DNA of 51,222 bases from Candidatus Kuenenia stuttgartensis (GTDB lineage Bacteria > Planctomycetota > Planctomycetia > Planctomycetales > Planctomycetaceae): NCBI GenBank assembly GCA_945904015.1, contig CAMDPK010000030.1, forward strand, positions 1-51,222, in the 5' to 3' direction. The notes beneath the pieces were generated by a model. That model had not been told where the DNA came from. It made no database searches and was given only the letters and a program-made list of their open reading frames with translations. Shown piece after piece: positions 33,906 through 41,929 of the stretch (position 1 is the first letter of the stretch; each line of letters opens with the position of its first letter). A program made the position numbers and the translations under genes.

Positions 33906-35042
33906 ATGTCTTCGGAAGTCTGTTGTGGCGGACTGAACGTCGAGTCCGCGGTGCGTGAGCGGTACAGCGCGGCGGCGAATCAGGCCGAGGCGGCGCTCTG
34001 TTGTCCGGTCAGCTATGACCGGAAGTTCTTGGAGATCATCCCGCCGGAGATTCTGGAACGAGATTACGGCTGCGGCGATCCGTCGAAGCATGTGCGAGCC
34101 GGCGAGACGGTGCTCGATCTCGGCTCTGGCGGCGGCAAGATTTGTTACATCGCGGCCCAAGTCGTCGGAGCCTCCGGCCGAATCATCGGCGTCGATTGCA
34201 ATGACGAGATGCTGAATCTGGCTCGCGAGTATCAAGGCGTGGTCGGCGACCGGCTCGGCTTTCACAACGTCGAGTTTCGCAAAGGGAAGATTCAAGACCT
34301 GCGGCTCGATCTCGAACGCTTTGAGACGTTTCTGGTCGAGAATCCCGTTCGATCCAGCAGCGACTGGCTGCGGGCGGAGGAGCACGCGAACTCGTTGCGA
34401 GTTTCAGCATCGCTCGTTGCGGACGATTCCATCGACGTCGTCGTTTCCAATTGCGTGCTGAATCTGGTGCGGAGCGAAGATCGAAAGCAGCTCTTCGCGG
34501 AACTCTTGCGCGTGCTGAAACCCGGCGGCCGAGCGGTCATCAGCGACATCGTCAGCAGCGACGACGTGCCGCTCGAACTGCAAGCGGACGCGAAACTGTG
34601 GAGCGGCTGCATCAGCGGCGCGTTTCGCGAGGACCGATTTCTCGAAGCGTTCGAGTCGGCGGGGTTTCACGGTGTCGAGATTCTCGAACGGCAATCGGAA
34701 CCGTGGACAACTGTTGGGCCGCTCGAATTTCGCAGCCTGACGGTGCGCGCCTTCAAGCCACAGCCGGACGGCGAGAGTGACTTCCGTCACGCGGTCGTGT
34801 ATCGCGGGCCGTGGAAGAGCGTGACGACTGACTTCCGACAGCAACTGGCTCGCGGCGAGCGTGTCGATGTCCGCGAGGCTGAGTTCGCGATGCTCGCACA
34901 GCCGCCGTATCGCGATCAACTCGTGTTGCTGCCGAACGCGAACGTCGAAGTCGGAGCGGCTCCGAGTGGCTCGATGTTCGTGTCGCTCGATTTGGCACCA
35001 GATGCCGACGGATGCTGTTCTCCCGGACCGAAGTGCTGCTGA
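33906..35042 (+). CDS. ArsM-like SAM-dependent methyltransferase with Cys-rich ends
   Basis: 378 residues. ATG 33906 follows GGGGAG with a five-base gap. The class I methyltransferase motif I is VLDLGSGGGKICYIA (69-83), then IIGVDCNDEML and VVSNCVLNLV, with the order seen in arsenite methyltransferases (YGCGDPS at 54-60, ahead of motif I). Cys pairs at 6-7 and 32-33, Cys56, and a C-terminal tail DGCCSPGPKCC could bind As(III) or another thiophilic metal. Residues 320-378 form an extra domain not usual in ArsM. Arsenic methylation is likely but not shown; there is no arsR or arsB nearby. The GAF protein gene starts eight bases after its stop. Confidence 0.7.
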   Translation: MSSEVCCGGLNVESAVRERYSAAANQAEAALCCPVSYDRKFLEIIPPEILERDYGCGDPSKHVRAGETVLDLGSGGGKICYIAAQVVGASGRIIGVDCNDEMLNLAREYQGVVGDRLGFHNVEFRKGKIQDLRLDLERFETFLVENPVRSSSDWLRAEEHANSLRVSASLVADDSIDVVVSNCVLNLVRSEDRKQLFAELLRVLKPGGRAVISDIVSSDDVPLELQADAKLWSGCISGAFREDRFLEAFESAGFHGVEILERQSEPWTTVGPLEFRSLTVRAFKPQPDGESDFRHAVVYRGPWKSVTTDFRQQLARGERVDVREAEFAMLAQPPYRDQLVLLPNANVEVGAAPSGSMFVSLDLAPDADGCCSPGPKCC

Positions 35043-35050
35043 GGTTGTCG

Positions 35051-35548
35051 ATGTCGCAGGATGACGCTGTCTTGGTGCGCAACTTTCGCGAGGCGTGGTC
35101 GCGCGTGTCTGCGGGATCGAATGACCGAGTGGACTCGGTCATGTCAGCGCTGCTGTCGGCGACCGGCGCGCGAGCGGTGGGCTGGTGGCGGCGAGTCGGT
35201 GAGGAACTTGAACAGCTCAGCTTTCAAGCGGTCGCCGACATGCCGGACGACGTGCGTGTTGGTTTCATGGCGGCAACCGGCCGAGTGGTGATGTCGCGCA
35301 TCGAACTCGGCTGCGTGCGTGCGGCGGCGGAACTGCGGCCGGTGATCGCTTGCGAAGACGCGGCCCAGCGTGGGCTGACCGGCTCGGCATCCTGGCTGGC
35401 ACGCTTCGAGGCAAGTCAATCGCTGGCGCTGCCGATCATCCGAGACGGTCTCGCCGTCGGCGTGCTGGCGATCGCGACGCCGGATCATTTCGAGGAAGAT
35501 TCACCGATCTGGCGGACAATGTTGGCAATCGTTGCCGGTCTGGCGTAA
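35051..35548 (+). CDS. GAF-domain protein
   Basis: 165 residues. The ATG at 35051 starts eight bases after the methyltransferase stop, so the two are probably one transcript. The fold pattern is GAF: ATGARAVGWWRRVGEELEQLSFQAVAD, then a central helix region and SQSLALPIIRDGLAVGVLAIATPDHFEEDSPIWRTM at the end. GAF domains bind small ligands or cofactors. No output domain is attached. A sensor linked to the methyltransferase is a reasonable guess. Confidence 0.65.
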   Translation: MSQDDAVLVRNFREAWSRVSAGSNDRVDSVMSALLSATGARAVGWWRRVGEELEQLSFQAVADMPDDVRVGFMAATGRVVMSRIELGCVRAAAELRPVIACEDAAQRGLTGSASWLARFEASQSLALPIIRDGLAVGVLAIATPDHFEEDSPIWRTMLAIVAGLA

Positions 35549-35611
35549 GAGACGATTCGTGCGAGCAGACGATCGACAATCTGCCGCCCGACCCCTGAGC
35601 GACATGGTCAT

Positions 35612-36874
35612 TCACGCTGCGGCGCGGACACTGTTCGAGACGCTCGCGAGTGGTTGCGCTCGACATGATTCTGTAAGCGTTTCCACCCGCGTGGGAGCAA
35701 GCTTGTCCTTCAACCCGAGAAAATGTTTCTCAAATAGATGCCAACTGAGCTGGGCCGCCACGACCGACATGCCTATTGCTAACACAATGTACGAAAGCTG
35801 CCCGGCCAGCGGCGATCCGAGTCTGGCAATCAACTGCTCAGCGGGAAACAGTTGCTTGTAGATCGGGAGCAACAGCCAATGGAAGACATACAATCCGTAG
35901 CTGTATTTGCCGAAGAAACGCAAGAAGCGCGAGCCGATCAGTCGTCCCAACCGGGACGAAGGGGGACTGACGACGGCCAGAATCACGAGGACTCCCGCGA
36001 TCCAAGCACATAATGAATAGCGTGTAACATCCAGGCTCCCCATCGGTAAACGAGCCGCCATGTGGTTTACAACGAGCAATCCCAGCAGAAGAGCCGTCGC
36101 AGCCGCCAAAAATCGGCCGCATCGAATCAGACTGTGTGATCCGGTCGGACCACGCGCGGCGAGAGCAAGAAAGGCTCCCACCGCCAATGCTTCCATTCGA
36201 CACTGCGTGCAAGAATAAGTGATGCGATGCGCTGTCTCGGCGGTATTTTCCGCGACCGCATGGATCCGCGACCCGATCGACAGCAGCACACAACTGACAC
36301 ACAGGACCATCCCGGCTTTGCGGGAGCAACAAAAGATCATCAGGGGCCAGACCAAGTAAAATTGCTCTTCGACCGCCAGAGACCAGAAATGTCCTAAGCG
36401 GTTTAGAGTCGTGACCTCTGATCCGCCGACGAGAAAGTTCGACAAATAGGACCAGAGCCAAGCCTGATGCTGGAGGATCACGGGATCAACGATCACGTGA
36501 AATTGAGGGAGCACCACCAGAACTGCGATCAAGACTCCATAATATAACGGAAAAATCCGGAGCGATCGGCGGATATAAAAGTTTCGAAAATAATATGGGT
36601 TCGATTTGGCATCAAATAAGATTCCCGTGATCAGAAATCCCGAAAGGACAAAAAACAAGTCCACGCCGCTGACACCGAGTTTGAAGAGTTTCAGTAAAGG
36701 CCCACCTCCGAGTGTCGGATCGGTAAAGTGGTAAAACATCACCATCAGAATGGCGATCCCGCGAATGCCGTCGAGCGCGGGGATATATGAGCTCTTGGGT
36801 CGCGCAACGGTTGGCAACGGCAATGTGCCGATGGATTCGTTCTGGCCTGTCTCCTTGGCGTGCAATTCAGACAC
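35612..36874 (-). CDS. Membrane acyltransferase (OafA/YrhL-like)
   Basis: 420 residues of the Acyl_transf_3 family with about ten membrane spans. Family signs are YIPALDGIRGIAILMVMFYHF (with the conserved His in FYHF), GVDLFFVLSGFLITGIL, FYIRRSLRIFPLYYG and FWSLAVEEQFYLVWPL. Such enzymes O-acetylate surface polysaccharides or lipids. The stretch 36530-36640 is visibly richer in A/T than its neighbours, which may reflect transfer. The gene is divergent from the flippase gene 284 bases away; with the flippase and ligase it forms a surface-polysaccharide cluster. Confidence 0.9.
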   Translation of the reverse strand: MSELHAKETGQNESIGTLPLPTVARPKSSYIPALDGIRGIAILMVMFYHFTDPTLGGGPLLKLFKLGVSGVDLFFVLSGFLITGILFDAKSNPYYFRNFYIRRSLRIFPLYYGVLIAVLVVLPQFHVIVDPVILQHQAWLWSYLSNFLVGGSEVTTLNRLGHFWSLAVEEQFYLVWPLMIFCCSRKAGMVLCVSCVLLSIGSRIHAVAENTAETAHRITYSCTQCRMEALAVGAFLALAARGPTGSHSLIRCGRFLAAATALLLGLLVVNHMAARLPMGSLDVTRYSLCAWIAGVLVILAVVSPPSSRLGRLIGSRFLRFFGKYSYGLYVFHWLLLPIYKQLFPAEQLIARLGSPLAGQLSYIVLAIGMSVVAAQLSWHLFEKHFLGLKDKLAPTRVETLTESCRAQPLASVSNSVRAAA

Positions 36875-37158
36875 GATTCGATCCTTACAACGACGCGAAA
36901 ATCCTTTTGCGTCAGACCAAGCCCCGCTTCACGCGCGAGAATTAATGGAAGCGGCCAATCTGATCAAGATGAGCATCGGCTGCGGAATGGCCGGTGATCA
37001 GGAGATTTCTGCATGAATCCCACAGGCTTTCAGGCAATCCCCACGGTTTCAAAGCTGGTCTTGTCACGATTCGGGGCGAGGTATACATCGCCGCCTCATT
37101 TCTCCTTGCGGCATTAGAAAATGCCCCTGCCCCACCTGACTTCATCAGCGATCCTTTC

Positions 37159-38556
37159 ATGCCAATCTCGGACTCGCGCACCACGGATGGGCGACCGGCG
37201 CCGCTGTCGGTGCGGAGCAACTTCGTTTGGTCGCTGATCGGGAATGTGCTCTACGCCTTCTGCCAGTGGGGAGTGTTGGTTGTGCTGGCGAAGATGTGCT
37301 CGCAGGAAACGGTCGGGATGTACGTCCTGGGGATCACGGTGACGTCGCCGATCTTTCTGTTCGCAGGGTTGCAACTGCGTCGGCTGCAAGCGACGGACGC
37401 AAACGAAGAGTTTCAGTTCGGACATTATCTCGGCCTGCAACTCGCCGCCTGTGTCGTGGCGATGCTGGTGTGTTTGGGAGCGGGTTGGCTTTCCGGCTAT
37501 CACGACGCTTCGCTGGCGGTGATTCTGCTGGTCGGATTCAGCAAGGCGATCGAGACGCTGTCGAATACGTTTTACGGATTGTTTCAGCAGCGCGAGCGAT
37601 TGGATCGGATCTCGAAGTCGATGGTGTTGCAAAGCGTGCTGTCGGCGGCGGGGCTGTGCGGCGGAGTCGTTCTGACCGGCGACATCGTCTGGGCCTGTGC
37701 GTGGTCGGGGATCGCGAGGCTCGCGGCCGTTCTGTTGTATGACGTGCCAAGTTTACTGTGGCTAGCGGGTGATCAGCTCGTAGTCCCGCCTTCAGGCGGA
37801 ATGTTCCGCCTGAAAGCGGGACTACAAACTTGTCGTCCGTTGTGGGAACGCGAACCGCTGTGGCGACTGGCGATGCTCGGAGTCCCTTTGGGTGCGACGG
37901 GCATGTTGGTTTCGCTGAACACGAATTTCCCGCGTTACTTCGTCGAGCAGTTCGGCGGTACAGCGGCGTTGGGCATCTTTGGAGTGCTGTGTGCTCCGCT
38001 GTACGTGATGCACACCCTGACGAAGTCGTTGGAGTCTTCGGCCAGCGCTCAACTCGCGCGGTTGCACGCGAGCGGTGACGTGCGCGGTTTCCGGCGGTTG
38101 TTCGGACGATTGATGGCGACACACACGGTGGTGGCGCTGGCCGGAGTCGTCGTCTCTTGGCTGTTCGGTCGGCCGCTGCTGACGCTGCTGTTCAACGCGG
38201 AATACGCCAAGCATGTCGATGTCTTCGTGGCGATCATGTGGGCGACGCTCGTGGCGACATCGACCGGGGTGATGATGACCGCGCTGATCGCCGCTCGATT
38301 CATTCAGATTCAATTGCCGTTGATCGCGGCGACGTCTCTCGCCGCACTGATCGCCTGCTGGTGGCTCGTGCCCAGATTCGGGATGCACGGTGCCGCCTGG
38401 TCGCTGGCCATCAGCAAGCTGCCGTACCTCGCGGTCGGGCTGTGGATGATCTTGAGGATGCGGCCACCAATCTCGGCGACCTCAGCGACTCCCTTTGCGA
38501 TCCCTGCGTTTCAAAAATCTGAGTCGATCGGCTCTCCACTCAAAGGAGCGGCCTGA
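37159..38556 (+). CDS. Polysaccharide flippase (Wzx/MATE-like) with a repeat element translated in-frame
   Basis: 465 residues with about 12 membrane spans and the layout of the oligosaccharide flippase family: FVWSLIGNVLYAFCQWGVLVVLAKM, RRLQATDANEEFQFGHYL, IVWACAWSGIARLAAVLLY, and RYFVEQFGGTAALGIFGVL late. It would move lipid-linked repeat units across the inner membrane. ATG 37159 is used because upstream residues look non-coding; the ribosome site is weak. The middle segment VVPPSGGMFRLKAGLQT is encoded by a 46-base REPIN-like element (37780-37825) in a polar stretch between spans. The stop overlaps the next start (TGATG), so it is coupled to the ligase gene. Confidence 0.82.
   Translation: MPISDSRTTDGRPAPLSVRSNFVWSLIGNVLYAFCQWGVLVVLAKMCSQETVGMYVLGITVTSPIFLFAGLQLRRLQATDANEEFQFGHYLGLQLAACVVAMLVCLGAGWLSGYHDASLAVILLVGFSKAIETLSNTFYGLFQQRERLDRISKSMVLQSVLSAAGLCGGVVLTGDIVWACAWSGIARLAAVLLYDVPSLLWLAGDQLVVPPSGGMFRLKAGLQTCRPLWEREPLWRLAMLGVPLGATGMLVSLNTNFPRYFVEQFGGTAALGIFGVLCAPLYVMHTLTKSLESSASAQLARLHASGDVRGFRRLFGRLMATHTVVALAGVVVSWLFGRPLLTLLFNAEYAKHVDVFVAIMWATLVATSTGVMMTALIAARFIQIQLPLIAATSLAALIACWWLVPRFGMHGAAWSLAISKLPYLAVGLWMILRMRPPISATSATPFAIPAFQKSESIGSPLKGAA
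37780..37825. repeat. REPIN-like element, in-frame inside the flippase gene
   Basis: A 46-base near-perfect inverted repeat with only TG between arms. The left arm is GTAG plus TCCCGCC-TTCA-GGCGGAA. The right arm on the minus strand is GTAG plus TCCCGCT-TTCA-GGCGGAA. Each arm forms a small hairpin. It contains no stop codon in the flippase frame. Confidence 0.9.
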
Positions 38557-39929
38557 TGTGCGACACCCCAGGATTGCCGTTGCGGCATCCGACTTCGGGT
38601 GCGGTGCCGTTCGTCGCAGACACGATGGCGAAGCCCGCGGCGATCGGTTCAGCGCGACCGAAACTGCCGCGTGTCCCGCAAGTCATTTCCGGTTCCGTGC
38701 CGCCACTGACTTCCGCTTTGCAAATTCAATCGTTCTGCGCGCAAGCCGCGTTGTTCCTGCTGCCGTTGCCGGCGATCAAGTACACGGAAACGAGCCTGAC
38801 GCTGGCGGATCTGTTTCTGATTCCGGCCATCCTGCTGAATTTCGGACACGCGATGAAGCTGCACGCGTTCCAGATTCCGTTTTTGCTGGCACTGCCGATC
38901 AACTTGCTGTCGCACATGCTGGATCCCGATGGCACTCTGATTCCGATTCTTCAGATTGTCTATCTGTGGGGCATTCTGGTTCCCTTCGGCTGGTGCGCCT
39001 TCGTGAATCTGCCACAAAAACGGATCGCCTACTTGCTACTGACCGCCAGTGGCTTGAGCTGTCTGGTGGCAATCGGTCAATTCACCGGCTATGTGCCGAC
39101 ACTGCCGACTCAAAGAATCATCGACTACAAAGACAGCAGCCGCGCGGCTGGTCTGGTGGCGCAGTGCAACGCGCTGACGATGGCATTGACACCGTGTTTC
39201 CTGTTGCTGCCGCATGTTCGGCAAGCGTCGCTACGGATTCTGTTTTTGCTTCTGTTGCTGGCGGGCATCGCCAGTACCGTGTCGAAATCGGCGATCATGG
39301 CCGTGCCAGGATTGCTGCTCTACTTCTTTTGGCGTGAACCGGAAAAAGGCCGAGTGCTCCGCTGGCTAACGGCGGCGGGTATCGTGGGCCTGCTGGTCTT
39401 CAATCGCGGTGCCAGCGTCGCCGAACTGGTGGACAAGCTCAATGCCGTCGTCGAATTCCGACTGTCGAATGCTGAGAAGTCCTTTGACGAACGAGCACAC
39501 CTCGCTCGCGTCGCCCTCGAGCATTCCGACGAATGTAAGTTCCTGGGTTACGGCACCGATGGAACATACATCGTGATGACCAGTCGCGGCGGCACGGGAC
39601 AGACCGTCCATGTTTTTTACCTCGGCCTGATGTTGATCGAAGGCTGGGCCGCTCTGGGACTGACGGTGCTCGGTTTCCTCTTCCTGTTTGTGTCACTTTG
39701 GACGCTGCGAAAATACAACGACGCGATCTTCCTGGGCGCACACTTGTTGGCGATCTCGGTGACGACGGTGCTGTACCTGAGCTACCAGTATTATCCGTTC
39801 CTGATCGCCGCCGCCGCGATTGTGCGAGCACGTGCCGAACTCACGACAATGCAGCGGCCTGTGCCAACGGCAAATCCACGGCTGCGAATCGCCGGAACTA
39901 CCCGACAAGTGGCATCGCGTGCGGCGTAG
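38556..39929 (+). CDS. O-antigen polymerase/ligase-like membrane protein
   Basis: 457 residues with about 11 membrane spans. The start overlaps the flippase stop (TGATG), with AGGAG eight bases upstream. The long central part is a chain of spans (AALFLLPLPAIKY, IAYLLLTASGLSCLVAIG, ILFLLLLLAGIASTVSKSAIMAVPGLLLYFF), followed by a large periplasmic loop with KSFDERAHLARVALEH and LGYGTDGTYIVM, features of Wzy/WaaL-type proteins. The polar N-terminus of about 50 residues is unusual. It probably joins or ligates polysaccharide chains flipped by the preceding protein. The TAG stop (39927-39929) lies in the GTAG that opens the repeat element at 39926. Confidence 0.75.
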   Translation: MCDTPGLPLRHPTSGAVPFVADTMAKPAAIGSARPKLPRVPQVISGSVPPLTSALQIQSFCAQAALFLLPLPAIKYTETSLTLADLFLIPAILLNFGHAMKLHAFQIPFLLALPINLLSHMLDPDGTLIPILQIVYLWGILVPFGWCAFVNLPQKRIAYLLLTASGLSCLVAIGQFTGYVPTLPTQRIIDYKDSSRAAGLVAQCNALTMALTPCFLLLPHVRQASLRILFLLLLLAGIASTVSKSAIMAVPGLLLYFFWREPEKGRVLRWLTAAGIVGLLVFNRGASVAELVDKLNAVVEFRLSNAEKSFDERAHLARVALEHSDECKFLGYGTDGTYIVMTSRGGTGQTVHVFYLGLMLIEGWAALGLTVLGFLFLFVSLWTLRKYNDAIFLGAHLLAISVTTVLYLSYQYYPFLIAAAAIVRARAELTTMQRPVPTANPRLRIAGTTRQVASRAA

Positions 39930-40000
39930 GCTGGTCCGCCTTCGGCGGATTGCCCGTCCATTCTGCGTTCGCGAGGGACGGGCAGGAGTGCCCATCCTAC
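39926..40000. repeat. REPIN-like element between the ligase and ndk genes
   Basis: The left end is GTAG followed by the hairpin TCCGCC-TTC-GGCGGA. The right end on the minus strand is GTAG followed by GGGCA-CTCC-TGCCC. A nested pair GCCCGTCC/GGGACGGGC is inside. Six bases further, a second CTAC (40003-40006) carries the ndk stop. Thus both convergent genes end in a GTAG. Confidence 0.75.
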
Positions 40001-40002
40001 GA

Positions 40003-40473
40003 CTACGAGAGTTCATCCGCCGCGCAAACCCACTGGCCGAGCGTCGGCTGATACTCGATCAGTTCGTCCGGCTTGAAGTAGATCGCCAGTTCTTTTTGTG
40101 CGGCTTCGACGCTGTCGCTGCCGTGAACGAGGTTCATTTGGCGGCTGACTCCGAAGTCGCCTCGAATCGTACCGGGAGCCGCTTGCCGTCCGTTGGTCGG
40201 CCCCAGCATCGTCCGCATGACCGAGACCGCTTCCGGTCCTTCGACCGCCAGCGCGACCACCGGCCCGGCGGTGATGAACGATTCGAGCAGCGGGTAGAAC
40301 GGCTTCGAGACGTGCTCGGCGTAATGCTTCTTCGACAATTCGGCGGTGACTTGCAGCATCTTCAGGCCGACGATTTTCAACCCTTTGTTTTCGATGCGGC
40401 CGAGCAGCTCGCCACACAACCGGCGTTGGACAGCGTCGGGCTTGAAGAGAATCAGTGTGCGTTCGGAGGCCAT
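40003..40473 (-). CDS. ndk: Nucleoside diphosphate kinase
   Basis: 156 residues. The ATG at 40473 has AAGGA about ten bases upstream. ERTLILFKPDAVQRRL is the usual start, the phosphate-accepting His is His117 in NLVHGSDS, and GPTNGRQAAPGTIRGDFG matches the nucleotide site. The enzyme transfers the gamma phosphate between nucleoside triphosphates and diphosphates via a phosphohistidine. The family length is about 140-150 and this matches, with a slightly extended C-terminus. The stop TAG is part of a GTAG beside the repeat element. A longer frame from 40530 is not needed. Confidence 0.97.
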   Translation of the reverse strand: MASERTLILFKPDAVQRRLCGELLGRIENKGLKIVGLKMLQVTAELSKKHYAEHVSKPFYPLLESFITAGPVVALAVEGPEAVSVMRTMLGPTNGRQAAPGTIRGDFGVSRQMNLVHGSDSVEAAQKELAIYFKPDELIEYQPTLGQWVCAADELS

Positions 40474-40520
40474 GTCTTGAGAATCCTTTTTGAGGTGGAA
40501 TTGTTTTTGGTCGGAATGAC

Positions 40521-40646
40521 CAAGGTCCAAATCTCAATGCCCAAAGAATTTCCAAATCTCAAATCCCAATGTCATCGGCTGATGACGAACGGGGGCTCCG
40601 GGATTTTCACTCTGGTCATGCCTTGGACATTGAGATTTGGACCTTG
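40521..40646. repeat. Inverted repeat in the ndk-carA gap
   Basis: Perfect 19-base inverted arms (40521-40539 and 40628-40646), A/T-rich unlike the rest of the window, with further CAAATCT-type heptamer-like copies between them. The right arm is 11 bases past the carA stop. The whole gap (40474-40656) contains no gene. Confidence 0.85.
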
Positions 40647-40656
40647 GGATTTTTGA

Positions 40657-41811
40657 TCACGCCATCAGCTTGCGAAACTCGGCAAACAAATAATGGCTGT
40701 CGTGCGGGCCGGCCGAGGCTTCCGGGTGATACTGAACTCCGAAAGCGGGGACGTCTTTGCAGCGGATGCCTTCGACCGTTTGATCGTTCAAGTTGATGTG
40801 CGTGACCTCGACGCTCTTCGGCAGCGAGTCGGCCTGCAAAGCGAAGCCGTGATTCTGCGAAGTAATCTCGACGCGGCCGGTGTCGCGATGCAGGACCGGC
40901 TGATTGGCTCCGCGATGTCCGAACTTCAGCTTATAGATTTCACCGGCGAGCGCGAGCCCGAGCAGTTGATGGCCGAGACAAATCCCAAAGACCGGCTTCT
41001 TGCCGAGCAGTCCTCGAATCGTGTTGATCGCGTAATCGAGCGGCCGCGGATCGCCCGGCCCGTTCGAGAGAAACACGCCGTCCGGGTTGTGGCTGAGCAC
41101 CTCCTCAGCCGTGGCCGAACCAGGGACAATCGTGACGCGGCAACCGAGCTGTCGCAGGTGTCGCGGGATGTTCAATTTCATGCCGTAGTCGATCGCCACG
41201 ACATGCGGTCCACGCGCGTTGTCGGTGACGGGCCTGTGCAGCGATTCGTAGCCGGGAGTGATCCGCTCGCGGACGAGGCTGTTGACCCCTTCGGTCCAGT
41301 CGCGGTCTTGTTGCGGCATGACCTCTTTGACGAGATCCAGGCCGACGATGTCCGGGCTGCGACGAGCTTTCTCGACCAGCGAGGCGTCGTTGAGATCGGT
41401 GGTCGAGAGCACTCCGGTCATCACGCCGTGAACTCGCAAGCGGCGGACGAGGGCGCGGGTGTCAATTCCTTCGAGTCCGATGACGTTGTTCTTTTTGAGA
41501 TAATCATCCAGAGACAACGTCGAGCGAAAGTTGCTGGGAAAGCGGCACAACTCGCGGACGATGAAACCGGACAGCGACAGGCCGCCGCTTTCGACATCCT
41601 CCGGGTTGGTGCCGTAGTTGCCGATCTGCGGGTACGTCATCGTGACGATTTGGCCGCAGTACGATGGGTCGGTCAGGATTTCCTGATAGCCGGTCATGCT
41701 CGTGTTGAACACGACCTCGCCAAAGATTTCGCCGTCGGCCCCAAAGGCTCGGCCGGTGAACACGGTGCCGTCAGACAAGGCTAGTTTCGCGGGTCGATTC
41801 AGACTGCTCAT
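40657..41811 (-). CDS. carA: Carbamoyl-phosphate synthase small subunit
   Basis: 384 residues, the usual length for CarA. The N-terminal domain starts KLALSDGTVFTGRAFGA and contains the NTSMTGYQEILTDPSY pattern. The C-terminal class I glutamine amidotransferase has GICLGHQLLG (nucleophile Cys), NHGFAL, and HPEASAGPHDSHYLF (His and Glu). It supplies ammonia from glutamine for carbamoyl phosphate, used in arginine and pyrimidine synthesis. carB is not in the window. It is on the same strand as ndk, 183 bases upstream of it, with an inverted repeat between. Confidence 0.97.
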   Translation of the reverse strand: MSSLNRPAKLALSDGTVFTGRAFGADGEIFGEVVFNTSMTGYQEILTDPSYCGQIVTMTYPQIGNYGTNPEDVESGGLSLSGFIVRELCRFPSNFRSTLSLDDYLKKNNVIGLEGIDTRALVRRLRVHGVMTGVLSTTDLNDASLVEKARRSPDIVGLDLVKEVMPQQDRDWTEGVNSLVRERITPGYESLHRPVTDNARGPHVVAIDYGMKLNIPRHLRQLGCRVTIVPGSATAEEVLSHNPDGVFLSNGPGDPRPLDYAINTIRGLLGKKPVFGICLGHQLLGLALAGEIYKLKFGHRGANQPVLHRDTGRVEITSQNHGFALQADSLPKSVEVTHINLNDQTVEGIRCKDVPAFGVQYHPEASAGPHDSHYLFAEFRKLMA

Positions 41812-41847
41812 AGTGGGCGGCCTTTTAGCGAACCGCCGAGTGGAATT

Positions 41848-41929
41848 GTAGGGTGGGACCAGCGCAGCGCCGGCCCACCAAATCTCTCGTTCAATGCGGT
41901 GGGCCGGCGCTGCGCTGGTCCCACCCTAC
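41848..41929. repeat. REPIN-like element, GGTGGGACCAGC family
   Basis: Perfect 32-base inverted arms, each GTAG followed by GGTGGG ... CCCACC with CAGCGCAGCG inside, and an 18-base spacer. The right-hand GTAG on the minus strand (41926-41929) supplies the TAG stop codon of tgt. The left end is 37 bases upstream of the carA start. Confidence 0.97.
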
